14,678 nt of DNA, from assembly GCA_027297085.1 (NCBI GenBank), contig JAPUIL010000693.1, forward strand, positions 1 to 14,678, written 5' to 3'. A model generated the notes under the pieces. That model worked only from the letters and a program-made list of their open reading frames with translations. It did no database searches and was not told where the DNA came from. The translations under genes were made by a program, and so were the position numbers. Positions 7,914 through 14,678 of this stretch are shown one piece after another. Each line of letters starts with the position of its first letter. Position 1 is the first letter of the stretch. The stretch comes from Verrucomicrobiota bacterium. Its GTDB lineage: Bacteria; Verrucomicrobiota; Verrucomicrobiia; Opitutales; UBA2995.

Positions 7914-9046
7914 TTTTGGCCAATCTTTAATACGTACGTACCGATGATGTAGATAACTGCACCAATAAGTGCCGCTGTAGCCATGGTATGGAACATGACC
8001 ACATATCCATAGGTTTCTGCCAGGTATCCGGTGAGACCGGCTCCGACAAGGTTACCCAACATCCGCATGGCCATGTAGAAAGATAGTACGGTCGCTTTTT
8101 GTCCTTCCTTGGCCAGACTCGATAAATAGACAATGGCGGCCACTTCGATGCCTCCCCAACATAAGCCATGCAACAGGAGGGGAATCCACAGCATTTCCGC
8201 CTGCCCAATGAAGGAAATTATATACACCCGCAACGGTTGGGCTAAAAATGCAATTGAGATTATGAAGACCGGATTGGCTCGGTCCGACCACTTGCCCATT
8301 AGAGGCAGGAAAATCAGGGAGGTGATTGCCATGATACCTGAGAGTATTCCAAGCAAGCGGGTGCTGCCTCCCAGATGACGGGCATAGGCGGTAAAGAAGG
8401 CATGTACGGCTGGTTCTGCCAGTGCGATGAAGAAAAACGAAATGAAAAACAGGCATAGAGTAGAATTTAACTCCCCTATTCTTAGAGGAGCTCCGTGAAC
8501 TGGTTTGGTTTCAGGCTCTGACAAGCGCCGAAGAAGAAAAAAGGATAAGAAAATGATCAAGGATCCACAACGGGCAACTGTGACGATGTCATTAAAAATT
8601 ATGGGCAGAGTCATCGAACCCAGAAGAAATCCCAGGGACCCGAAGGCGCGATAGACGCCAAAGTTTCTTCCTTGTTGTTTGGGGCCCAACGCCTTGACCG
8701 CCAAGGCAGGCATCATTCCGAATACCATCGGGGCCAGGATTGCTTTGACGATTGCGTAAGTCAGGAATTCCCAAACTGATTCACATATCGAGAAATAAAC
8801 TAATAAAGCTGAAAGTGCGAGCGAACCCCAGACAGCAATCGCCTTATGCCAGTGCTTCCTGTCCGCTAATCGGCCCCAATAAAGCGAGCTAAAAATGAAT
8901 ACTCCACTGCTGACGCCGAGGTTGATTCCGATAGTGGTTTCGCCAATGCCCAAGTCTTTCATGCGCACCGCTTCGAAGGTAAACAAGATACCCATCGAAG
9001 CAACCTGCATCATGCAGGCCATGCGTAAAATCCACTTGGAACTCAT
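7901..9046 (-). CDS. Major facilitator superfamily transporter (MFS_1-like)
   Basis: The protein is 381 residues from ATG at 9046 (MSSKWILRMACMMQ). An in-frame GTG at 9079 would add 11 charged residues; neither start has a clear ribosome site. About eleven or twelve hydrophobic segments span the protein. The loop between helices 2 and 3 carries the MFS motif A variant GRLADRKHW (58-66), and an equivalent in the second half is LMGKWSDR. GVYRAFGSLGFLLGS and FYMAMRMLGNLVGAGLTGYLAETYG are the usual helix 5 and helix 11 stretches. The overall feel is of the HcaT/nucleoside-symporter-like MFS group, but the substrate cannot be assigned. It lies 112 bases downstream of, and on the same strand as, the PHP metallohydrolase. 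It may import a product of that enzyme or of the divergent enolase-type enzyme (inference). Confidence 0.9.
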   Translation of the reverse strand: MSSKWILRMACMMQVASMGILFTFEAVRMKDLGIGETTIGINLGVSSGVFIFSSLYWGRLADRKHWHKAIAVWGSLALSALLVYFSICESVWEFLTYAIVKAILAPMVFGMMPALAVKALGPKQQGRNFGVYRAFGSLGFLLGSMTLPIIFNDIVTVARCGSLIIFLSFFLLRRLSEPETKPVHGAPLRIGELNSTLCLFFISFFFIALAEPAVHAFFTAYARHLGGSTRLLGILSGIMAITSLIFLPLMGKWSDRANPVFIISIAFLAQPLRVYIISFIGQAEMLWIPLLLHGLCWGGIEVAAIVYLSSLAKEGQKATVLSFYMAMRMLGNLVGAGLTGYLAETYGYVVMFHTMATAALIGAVIYIIGTYVLKIGQKGLK

Positions 9047-9158
9047 AAGTGGGCGCTTGTATCGAATTTTTCGCGACACTCGGGATTCAGTCTGTTATTT
9101 TGCACTTCGCTTATAGATGTTTCGCTTTTCTTGTTCAGGCTTCACCATTTCCCTTATT

Positions 9159-10853
9159 CTAGTCTCCCCAATGGTCTTGTGCGTCCCGAATGATCTGCGA
9201 ATAAATTCCGCGTGCTTCGTCGTAATTTGCCAGCACAGCTTCCTGCTCGGTTTTGGTCGGGAATCGGTCTGGATGTTCGCGAGCAATAGCTTCCAATACC
9301 TCTATCCAACGCAGCATGTATTGCGCGTCCTCGATATTCGCGATAGGTTTTTCGTCGATCGAAACGTAAATCGGACTCGTGTGGGCCTGGCGAAGCAAAC
9401 CATCCTGGGCTCGGTAGAACACTCGTGCAGCAATCCAACCGCTGCGGTTGGTAAGCAAGGCGTGGCGCAATTCCTCTTCCAGGACTGGGGCCGGATCTTT
9501 TTTGATCAGATTGAGTGAAGCGACAACACGGCCGTTGTGCACGATCTGCAAGGACTCGAGAGATTCGATGGATCGAACTGTCGTAAGCAAATGGATCGGC
9601 TGGGGGTCTTTCGACGTTCTGGATATCGTAGTGCCCATGATTTGTCCGTCGGCGGAAAGGGTGAGCATGGGTCCTGTTGTGGCAAAGGAACGTCCGGCCT
9701 TGACCGCCTCCCAGAATTTTGCCGCAGTGAATCGTCCGTCGATGCTTGCGTAAACCCGGTGATGACCGGTCGCTACAGGCATCACACCGATGGCCGATCC
9801 ACCAGATACGCCGAGGCGAAATCCGCAGTTTAGAAAACGATAATAGAGATTGTTTGTCCGATGAAACAGGCCGTCACCGACAGCCATGTTTGATTCGCCT
9901 GCTGCCAGCGGTCCGATCATACCCCATCCTCCAGCGATGGTCGAATCGCGATGATAGTGGTTGTGACACACTTGAATCGTGTCGAGTGCTCCTAAGGCTG
10001 CGCCGATCACTGTCTCCGCCCATGAGGGTTTATCGCTGTCCAGAACAACCCCCGGCGAGTGGGCTTGCGCGGCGCGGCTAAGCGCGGCATCCGTGGGATA
10101 ATGCTCACCGTTCACCTGTGCAGTGACCGGCAGATTCAGATTGTAGAGAAATGTAGCGCCAATGGTACCACCCGGAATTGAATCGCGATCGATGCGTTCA
10201 ATTTCGATATTGTTTCGGGTAATGAAGTGCTGGCTGTCGACCTCAATAGGTTTGGTGAAGGAAACATCCGGCCATTGCGACTCCCACGTTTCACCGCGGC
10301 CACGCAGCCAGTAGGTAAAAGCTGGTACGAGATGGACATCATCGGCCAGCGCAAGCTGACGCAGTATACGAGGATCATCTTGTCCCAGATGAACGTGCAG
10401 ATCGGCGGAATACCAGCCTTCGGACGGCATATCGATCCAGCGTTTCAGTCGAATGGTCTTTTCTACTGTTTCTCCGGGTGTTATTTCAATTAGCAGATCG
10501 ACGGGAAGGTATTCTTTTCCCTTTTCAACATGCACCACTACGTTTCCCGCTGGCGTATCCATGATAAAGCTACCATCGCAGCTAAAACTTCGGTCTCTGG
10601 CATAAGGAGTTACCGTGTCGGGATCCGAGGGTTCAAAAAGTCGTTGGCCATTCACGTCCACCCAGGCGCGAGCCGGCGTGGTTGTGCCATTTTCATCGAC
10701 AATTCGAATCGATAAGCGGGACGATTCTGCGGCCATCAAACCTGGCGTTCCACCGGAGAACGCAACCAGAAGCGCCAGAATTACGCCTTTCAGAATTATT
10801 ATCTTTCGCTGTCTCAAGTCGCTTGATGTTTTAGGTATTAGACCTTCTGTCAT
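9159..10853 (-). CDS. Exported CehA/McbA-family PHP-type metallohydrolase
   Basis: The protein is 564 residues from ATG at 10853. Residues about 16-42 form a signal peptide (basic RQRK, then IIILKGVILALLVAFSGG, cleavage near LMAAES), so the enzyme acts outside the cytoplasm. Residues 45-138 form a strand-rich domain resembling a carboxypeptidase-regulatory or Ig-like fold. The PHP-like hydrolase domain begins GWYSADLHVHLG with the metal-binding HxH (H153, H155). Further likely ligands are in LDSDKPSW (271-278), VCHNHYHR (295-302) and GVSGGSAIGV (348-357). FWEAVKAGRSFATTGPML (380-397) is the standard closing element of this family, followed by a C-terminal strand domain. Characterised relatives include the carbaryl hydrolases CehA and McbA; the natural substrate here is unknown. 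It probably shares a transcript with the MFS gene. Confidence 0.85.
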   Translation of the reverse strand: MTEGLIPKTSSDLRQRKIIILKGVILALLVAFSGGTPGLMAAESSRLSIRIVDENGTTTPARAWVDVNGQRLFEPSDPDTVTPYARDRSFSCDGSFIMDTPAGNVVVHVEKGKEYLPVDLLIEITPGETVEKTIRLKRWIDMPSEGWYSADLHVHLGQDDPRILRQLALADDVHLVPAFTYWLRGRGETWESQWPDVSFTKPIEVDSQHFITRNNIEIERIDRDSIPGGTIGATFLYNLNLPVTAQVNGEHYPTDAALSRAAQAHSPGVVLDSDKPSWAETVIGAALGALDTIQVCHNHYHRDSTIAGGWGMIGPLAAGESNMAVGDGLFHRTNNLYYRFLNCGFRLGVSGGSAIGVMPVATGHHRVYASIDGRFTAAKFWEAVKAGRSFATTGPMLTLSADGQIMGTTISRTSKDPQPIHLLTTVRSIESLESLQIVHNGRVVASLNLIKKDPAPVLEEELRHALLTNRSGWIAARVFYRAQDGLLRQAHTSPIYVSIDEKPIANIEDAQYMLRWIEVLEAIAREHPDRFPTKTEQEAVLANYDEARGIYSQIIRDAQDHWGD

Positions 10854-11001
10854 AATAAAACCAATGCTACTCCTCTTGAACGGTAATATTGTACTGCAGC
10901 TCTTTGTATACGAGTATCTTTTTGAGATAATTATGCGCCGTTACGAAATCGGCTCCAAGCTCTCTTCATTCTTTCAAACATTCTGTGTATTCAAGGTTGT
11001 G

Positions 11002-11077
11002 CTACAGCCAAAACGATCCCGTTGATTTACGTTCCTTTCCTACAGCCAAAACGATCCCGTTGATTTACGTTCCTTTC
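11002..11077. repeat. Perfect tandem duplication, 2 x 38 bp
   Basis: The unit at 11002-11039 starts CTACAGCCAAAACGATCCCG and ends TTCCTTTC. It is repeated without a mismatch or spacer at 11040-11077. There are only two copies. It abuts the inverted-repeat element at 11081. Identity of the copies implies a recent duplication, or an assembly or slippage artefact. Confidence 0.9.
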
Positions 11078-11080
11078 GAG

Positions 11081-11168
11081 GGGGTCAAACCTTCAATCCC
11101 GCATTGGCATGCATCAGCCGTCGCCTTGACAGGCTATGGTCAGACACGCGATTGCAAGGAATGACCCC
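11081..11168. repeat. 88-bp element with imperfect inverted ends (REP/MITE-like)
   Basis: The left end begins GGGGTCAAACCTTCAATC and the right end finishes GATTGCAAGGAATGACCCC. The reverse complement of the left (GATTGAAGGTTTGACCCC) matches the right over about 18-19 bases, with one gap and few mismatches. The outer seven bases, GGGGTCA/TGACCCC, are perfect. The interior codes for nothing recognisable. Similar GGGGTCA-ended palindromes accompany REP-associated or IS200-like tyrosine transposases in other bacteria, so this may be a non-autonomous copy (inference). Confidence 0.6.
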
Positions 11169-11281
11169 GACGCCGGCCTTGCTTCGATAATTTATCAATA
11201 AACTGCTTAACTTAGATGACATGAAGGTTGGCCCGTTTCTGTTCTCCAATCAATCAAGCGGAATTACGAGGACAACGACCT

Positions 11282-12106
11282 TTATGGGGATGGTTTTCTC
11301 GCGACGATTCCAATAATGGGAGGAGGATAAAAGAAAGCTCCCGGGTCGTTTGAAGCTTTGCGCCAATCGCGAAGAAAAGTTTCCCGGTCCGATCGACTCA
11401 TATATCCTTCCTCAATCAACTTCGGCATGTGGCTTTCGGTGAAAAGAATCAACCATTTCCAAATTTTTGTACCGGGCCGGGCAATTCGAGAGATTGGCTG
11501 AAGAGAGACAATCTCCATAGTGTTTTCACAGATCATTTGAGGGAGGAACTGACCGATATCATACGTTCCTCCGTGATCGAGGAGACTCTCGTGGTAGGCT
11601 CTGAATAACTTGGTAAACGATTCTCGATTGGGGAAAATATTCACAGAGAGATAATTAAAGTAATCCATTATCACCAGTGACCCACCAGGGCGAAGTACAC
11701 GAACCGCTTCCGAGATAACTTTTTCTGGGTTTTTGACAAAGCACATTACCCAACGTGCAAATACTCCATCTACACGGTTGCTGGGGAGATCGAGTGCGTG
11801 CACATCAGATACTTGCGTGCTGATGTTTTTTATGGCAGAAGTTTTAAGTTGTTGATTGAGAAAGTGAATAAATTTTTCCGAAGCATCGACGGCAAAGATT
11901 TTTCCTTTAGGGCCAACCAGATTAGCTAGGTCACGGGAAGCAAAGCCAGGGCCACAGCCGAGGTCCAGAATCTCTTGCCCAACATTAAATCCCGCTTTTT
12001 TCCAAAGTGGGAGAACGGAGTCAGACCAGACCTGGTGTTGGTATCCTAGACGTTGGATCTCTTCGTCCGAGGTTCCCAAGATGTAATCTTTTGGGTCAGT
12101 GGCCAT
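11282..12106 (-). CDS. Class I SAM-dependent methyltransferase
   Basis: The protein is 274 residues from ATG at 12106 (MATDPKDYILGTSDEE). Motif I is ILDLGCGPG (46-54), the acidic ribose-binding residue lies in IFAVDAS (70-76), and the motif following is VSDVHALDLPSNRVDGVFARWVM (99-121). EAVRVLRPGGSLVIMDYF (133-150) is the usual post-motif of the Methyltransf_11/25 type. The N-terminal segment with GYQHQVW and the C-terminal part (FTESHMPKLIEEGYMSRSD) are shared by uncharacterised small-molecule methyltransferases of the UbiE/sterol type. Substrate is unknown. The gene stands alone, divergent from the dehydrogenase at 12363. The C-terminus ends IIGIVARKPSP, a normal last strand, so it seems complete. 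Confidence 0.9.
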   Translation of the reverse strand: MATDPKDYILGTSDEEIQRLGYQHQVWSDSVLPLWKKAGFNVGQEILDLGCGPGFASRDLANLVGPKGKIFAVDASEKFIHFLNQQLKTSAIKNISTQVSDVHALDLPSNRVDGVFARWVMCFVKNPEKVISEAVRVLRPGGSLVIMDYFNYLSVNIFPNRESFTKLFRAYHESLLDHGGTYDIGQFLPQMICENTMEIVSLQPISRIARPGTKIWKWLILFTESHMPKLIEEGYMSRSDRETFLRDWRKASNDPGAFFYPPPIIGIVARKPSP

Positions 12107-12362
12107 GCTTTATAGAAGTGTAAGTTGAGAAGGATGAAGGTTGAAGGAGGGGCTAGAGTGATAACCTGAGCACCTTTGGAGCAAGCGCAAGGAGGCGCAA
12201 GTTGCCGAAATCTTTTGGATGAAGCGCGTCATGGATCAAAACAAGGTGGATAGAATGTGGCAGACAACCTTTTTTCTGCCGCAGGCTCGAATATTGGACG
12301 CTCTCCGTTCGAGCCCAGTGTCATGTCTTGACCTTATGCCTTTGTTCTCAAGGGTGTAAGGT
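12107..12362. other. Divergent intergenic region
   Basis: These 256 bases separate the methyltransferase and the plus-strand dehydrogenase and should hold both promoters. A purine-rich stretch (about 12126-12156, with repeated GAAGG/GAAGGAGG) lies just upstream of the methyltransferase. TTGACC at 12328 has no matching -10 at normal spacing. Nothing else is supportable. Confidence 0.35.
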
Positions 12363-13088
12363 ATGCTTCTCGAAGGGGAAATCGTCGTTATCACAGGAGC
12401 CGGACGTGGTATCGGAAAAGCGACTGCGTTGCTGTTCGCCAGCGAAGGTGCCAAGGTGGTACTGGCGGCGCGAAACCGAACGCAACTTGAGGAGGTCGCC
12501 TCTCATATCGCTGATTTGAAAGGCGAGTGTTTGATCCTCCCAACCGATGTTTCGATTGAAAACGAAGTTACCGCCTGCTTTGACCAGGCACTTGGTCACT
12601 TCGGCAGGATAGACATTTTGATTAACAACGCGGGTGTATTATACAATGGTCCGTTTCTCGAAACTTCGCTGGAGGTATGGGATCAATTATTGGGCGTCAA
12701 CCTGCGCGGTGTAATCCTCTGCACCAGAGCGGCACTCCCAACCATGGTAGCGAATGGTAGTGGAAAAATAATTAACGTCGCTTCGGGTGCCGGATTACGG
12801 GGATTACCGGGAGGTTCAGTGTATGCTGCTTCAAAGGCTGCGGTGATCGCCTTGGGTGCTTCGCTTGCAGGCGAGGTCGAGGCGAACGGCATAAAAGTGA
12901 ACACGATTTGTCCGGGACCTATCAATACCGAGATGCAGAATCCATCGAGACACAAAGATGCCGTTCAGAAATCATCAAAATTGCTTCCTCCGGACGACGT
13001 GGCGGGTGCCGCACTTTACCTGGCCTCAAAACTATCAGGAAAAACGAGTGGACAGACCATCAGCGTTCGAACGTCAAACCGTTGGTAG
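12363..13088 (+). CDS. Short-chain dehydrogenase/reductase (classical SDR)
   Basis: The protein is 241 residues from ATG at 12363, with a weak AAGGGTGTAAGG purine tract before it. It is a full classical SDR: cofactor motif TGAGRGIG (11-18), AARNRTQLEE after strand 2, which favours NADP(H), TDVS (61-64), NNAG (88-91), N113, catalytic S141 in NVASGAG, YAASK (Y154, K158) and PGPINTEM (184-191). The C-terminus is odd. After SGKTSGQTIS the family normally has V-D/S-G-G, but here it reads VRTSNRW and stops, suggesting a small change or rearrangement at the very end, next to the REP-like palindrome. Substrate is unknown; 3-oxoacyl-ACP reductase-like annotation would be a default, not evidence. It converges on the second SDR. 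Confidence 0.9.
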   Translation: MLLEGEIVVITGAGRGIGKATALLFASEGAKVVLAARNRTQLEEVASHIADLKGECLILPTDVSIENEVTACFDQALGHFGRIDILINNAGVLYNGPFLETSLEVWDQLLGVNLRGVILCTRAALPTMVANGSGKIINVASGAGLRGLPGGSVYAASKAAVIALGASLAGEVEANGIKVNTICPGPINTEMQNPSRHKDAVQKSSKLLPPDDVAGAALYLASKLSGKTSGQTISVRTSNRW

Positions 13089-13102
13089 GATTCGAAGTCC
13101 GA

Positions 13103-13154
13103 AGGAGCGGTTATCGTAGTCAAGTAATGATCGCGGCGTAAAGCCGCTCCTACA
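13103..13154. repeat. REP-like palindromic element between convergent SDR genes
   Basis: AGGAGCGG (13103-13110) and CCGCTCCT (13144-13151) form outer inverted arms. Inside the right half GCGGC-gtaaa-GCCGC (13133-13147) forms a tight hairpin. On the minus strand 13154-13128 reads TGTAGGAGCGGCTTTACGCC and onwards. This is very like the widespread GTAGGAGCGGC...GCCGCGA REP sequences known from gammaproteobacteria and others. The left half looks like a decayed opposite copy. It could also aid termination for both genes. Confidence 0.65.
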
Positions 13155-13201
13155 GTTTGAACAAAAAAAGTAATCGGGATCGTGGTTAAGATTTCACCCC
13201 T

Positions 13202-13224
13202 CTAAGATTGCTATCTGCTCTTAG
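13202..13224 (-). terminator. Hairpin just after the second SDR gene
   Basis: CTAAGA and TCTTAG pair perfectly around an 11-base loop, four bases past the stop codon of the minus-strand SDR. No T-run follows, so it is a weak terminator candidate. Confidence 0.25.
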
Positions 13225-13227
13225 CTA

Positions 13228-13951
13228 TCAAAGTCCGGCTGGCTGCAATACCAGTTCAGCGATGCGGGCCCGGGAGGGTGCCGTGGCAACGTATAAACAG
13301 GCATCGGCAACATCCTGAGGTTGTAGTGCTTTATCAAGGACGTCGGGTGGGGTAGGGACCGGGCGCTTTAAAACAAGCGGTGTGTCCGTCAATCCTGGGA
13401 AAACGATAGTAGTTCGGATGCCGTGCTTTTGTTGTTCGACAAAAGTACCATGAGCCAGGCCGGTGAGAGCGTGTTTCGAGGCCTGGTAGGATACGCCCGA
13501 CACATCCGGTGTTTGCACACAGGTGGATGAAATATAAATGATGAGTCCGGCTTTTTGCTCCTGCATACAAGGTAGCACGGCCTTGGTGCAGTTAAAGGCG
13601 CCCGTGATATTGGTCGCCATCATCATCTCCCAGGGTTTCATGGCTAAGTCTTTCCAGGCTTCTGTCCGGTATGTTCGTCCCCGTTGCATACACCAATACA
13701 TCGACGCGACCAAATTTATCGAGCGACCGCTTGATTAAATTCTCCACCGAGGAGACATCCGTCGCATCGGTAGGACAAACCAGGCAATCAACCACTATCT
13801 CGGCACTTAACGCCTCCAAAGCGACCTCGTTCCTGGCCGCTAAAACCATATGAGCACCAGCTTCCGCAAAAGTCTTTGAAGTGGCTTTCCCCATTCCACT
13901 GCTGGCACCTACTACGACAGCCACCTTACCATTCAACGAAGAATCTGACAT
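13228..13951 (-). pseudogene. Short-chain dehydrogenase/reductase with a +1 frameshift
   Basis: Two frames together make one classical SDR. The first starts at ATG 13951 (or in-frame ATG 13963) with the cofactor motif VGASSGMG, AARNEVALEAL, CPTDATD and VDVLVYATGTNIPDRSLERLSHET. It then goes off frame and stops at 13592. The second frame, open from beyond 13713, continues WEMMMATNITGAFNCTKAVLP, ISSTC (catalytic Ser), YQASK (Tyr, Lys) and FPGLTDTPL, to the stop at 13228. Dropping one C from the CCC at 13635-13633 gives HET-WEMMMATN and a 240-residue protein of normal length. The canonical NNAG is YATG here. It is either a real frameshift mutation or a single-base sequence error. As written, neither half would be a working enzyme. 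Confidence 0.8.
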
Positions 13952-14076
13952 GGCTCGAACCATTTAAGTTTATTGGGCTATCAGCAACCACTTTCAATAA
14001 TTACCCACCAATAAGTGGCGATACTCTGCAGGTGACTTAACATCCTAAATACCTGGACTCTACAAATTCTAAAACT

Positions 14077-14678
14077 TCATACTAAAGAGTGCGAATGCGG
14101 TAGAAGTTCCTTGTGTATGTACTTGCGGCACCAGAATGAGTATAACTTTGAATCTGAGAAGCTGGAGGTGCTGGAATGTTGAATTGTGGTCCAATCATTT
14201 GCTGCTTGCTGAAATATTGCGATCCCATGTCCAGGGGCGTTGATAATCGCTAGGCCTCGAATCGTGATGCCGGGCGATCTCAACTCTAACCCGGAATTAA
14301 ATGGCGGAGTACCAGGTTGACCTGCTATATTGGTTCCGTCCAATACGATCTTCAAGACAGCGTCATTACCCTTGGCCAGGGAGTTCGCGCTCGCCTTTAC
14401 ATTCGCGCCGAGTTGAAATGTTCCTTCGGTATAACCGTCAACGGTGACGGGAGTTTTGATGATCAAAGTGGAAGTCAATTGGATGGCGTGGGGGCCTACG
14501 CCGAGAATATTGAAGTTGATGGTATCGTGTCCGGGGCCATTTTGCTTGGCTTGGTCAATGGCCCATCGAAGCGATTTACCATCTGCAATATCGTCAGTTG
14601 TATCGGTTACCGTGAAGGTAGCTGCCTCGATCCAGCCAGAAGGGGAAATCGCAGTGATACATAAGAGGAGTAAAGCTC
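14077..14678 (-). CDS. CSLREA/beta-helix secreted protein, 5' end outside window, 3' part disrupted
   Basis: The frame is open to the right edge (199 residues visible). It enters with hydrophobic ALLLLCITAISPSGWIEA, the end of a signal peptide. TFTVTDTTDDIADGKSLRWAIDQAKQ follows, matching the CSLREA-type domain that precedes right-handed beta-helices in secreted proteins. HDTINFNI, TPVTVDGYTEG, LDGTNIAG, and GLELRSPGITIRGLAIINAPGHGIAIF are typical beta-helix coils. After that the expected further coils are missing. The frame passes through NDWTTIQ into an unlikely sequence (FWCRKYIHKELLPHSHSLV) and stops at 14077. In the +1 frame the same DNA reads IPAPPASQIQSYTHSGAAST and ends TRNFYRIRTL at 14082, which resembles the C-terminal tail of secreted Verrucomicrobiota proteins. 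This suggests loss of the middle of the gene plus a small frame error. Confidence 0.7.
   Translation of the reverse strand, partial: ALLLLCITAISPSGWIEAATFTVTDTTDDIADGKSLRWAIDQAKQNGPGHDTINFNILGVGPHAIQLTSTLIIKTPVTVDGYTEGTFQLGANVKASANSLAKGNDAVLKIVLDGTNIAGQPGTPPFNSGLELRSPGITIRGLAIINAPGHGIAIFQQAANDWTTIQHSSTSSFSDSKLYSFWCRKYIHKELLPHSHSLV

Larger units (their letters stand above)
10854..11281. other. Gene-free region rich in repeats
   Basis: These 428 bases separate the methyltransferase from the PHP gene. Bases 10854-11001 are AT-rich leader for the PHP gene with no clear promoter boxes. A GAGGAG ribosome-like motif sits about 20 bases before its ATG, too far to serve it. Bases 11002-11168 hold the tandem repeat and the inverted-repeat element listed separately. 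The remainder to 11281 shows nothing I can name. Confidence 0.5.

Noticed and set aside
10615..11025. A 136-codon plus-strand frame reaching into the repeat region
   Set aside because: It is antisense to the signal peptide and N-terminal domain of the PHP protein and has no family features.
11002..11077. CRISPR-like repeat
   Set aside because: Only two copies occur, with no spacer between them and no cas genes nearby.
11081..11240. Remnant transposase coding sequence inside the inverted-repeat element
   Set aside because: One frame is open for about 30 codons, but it shows no transposase motif and is too short to judge.
12328..12333. TTGACC as a -35 box for the plus-strand SDR
   Set aside because: No plausible -10 box follows at 16-18 bases; the only TAT-like sequence overlaps the start codon.

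Overview
The window looks like chromosome of a marine- or soil-type Verrucomicrobiota (Opitutae-like) or a related PVC-group bacterium. The evidence is by family only: a giant secreted 'planctomycete cytochrome c' protein (PSCyt1/WD40/DUF1549/DUF1553), an exported CehA/McbA-type PHP metallohydrolase, a CSLREA-type beta-helix protein, and start codons that mostly lack a clear Shine-Dalgarno. No rRNA, tRNA, CRISPR array or intact transposase was seen.

Layout. (1) 1-3539 (minus): 3'-truncated gene for the multidomain cytochrome protein. (2) 3716-6064 (minus): a membrane module. An HTTM-family protein with a degenerate C-terminal DUF393 domain is translationally coupled (11-nt overlap) to an unrecognised upstream membrane protein. 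That upstream gene is split over two frames at a C CCC CCA run. (3) 6455-7651 (plus): an enolase-superfamily enzyme with a Tat-type, possibly lipoprotein, signal. (4) 7901-10853 (minus): a signal-peptide-bearing PHP-type metallohydrolase followed by an MFS transporter, plausibly one transcription unit. (5) 10854-11281: a gene-free patch with a perfect 38-bp tandem duplication next to an 88-bp element with imperfect inverted ends (REP/MITE-like). (6) 11282-12106 (minus): a class I SAM methyltransferase. (7) 12363-13951: two convergent short-chain dehydrogenases, separated by a REP-like palindrome. The second is broken by one apparent extra base. (8) 14077-14678 (minus): the 5'-truncated end of a CSLREA/beta-helix secreted protein, which appears internally deleted and frameshifted.

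How it fits together. Genes 3 and 4 (exported enolase-type dehydratase/racemase, exported metallohydrolase, MFS importer) read like an accessory carbohydrate- or acid-catabolism set, with the two dehydrogenases as possible oxidoreductase partners; this is inference from proximity. The cytochrome protein would normally be followed by a DUF1501 gene, beyond the left edge. The most novel-looking item is the HTTM plus unknown-membrane-protein pair. Three genes carry reading-frame breaks (near 5723, 13634 and 14170). This points either to decay of an accessory region or to small errors in the assembly, and reads should decide which.
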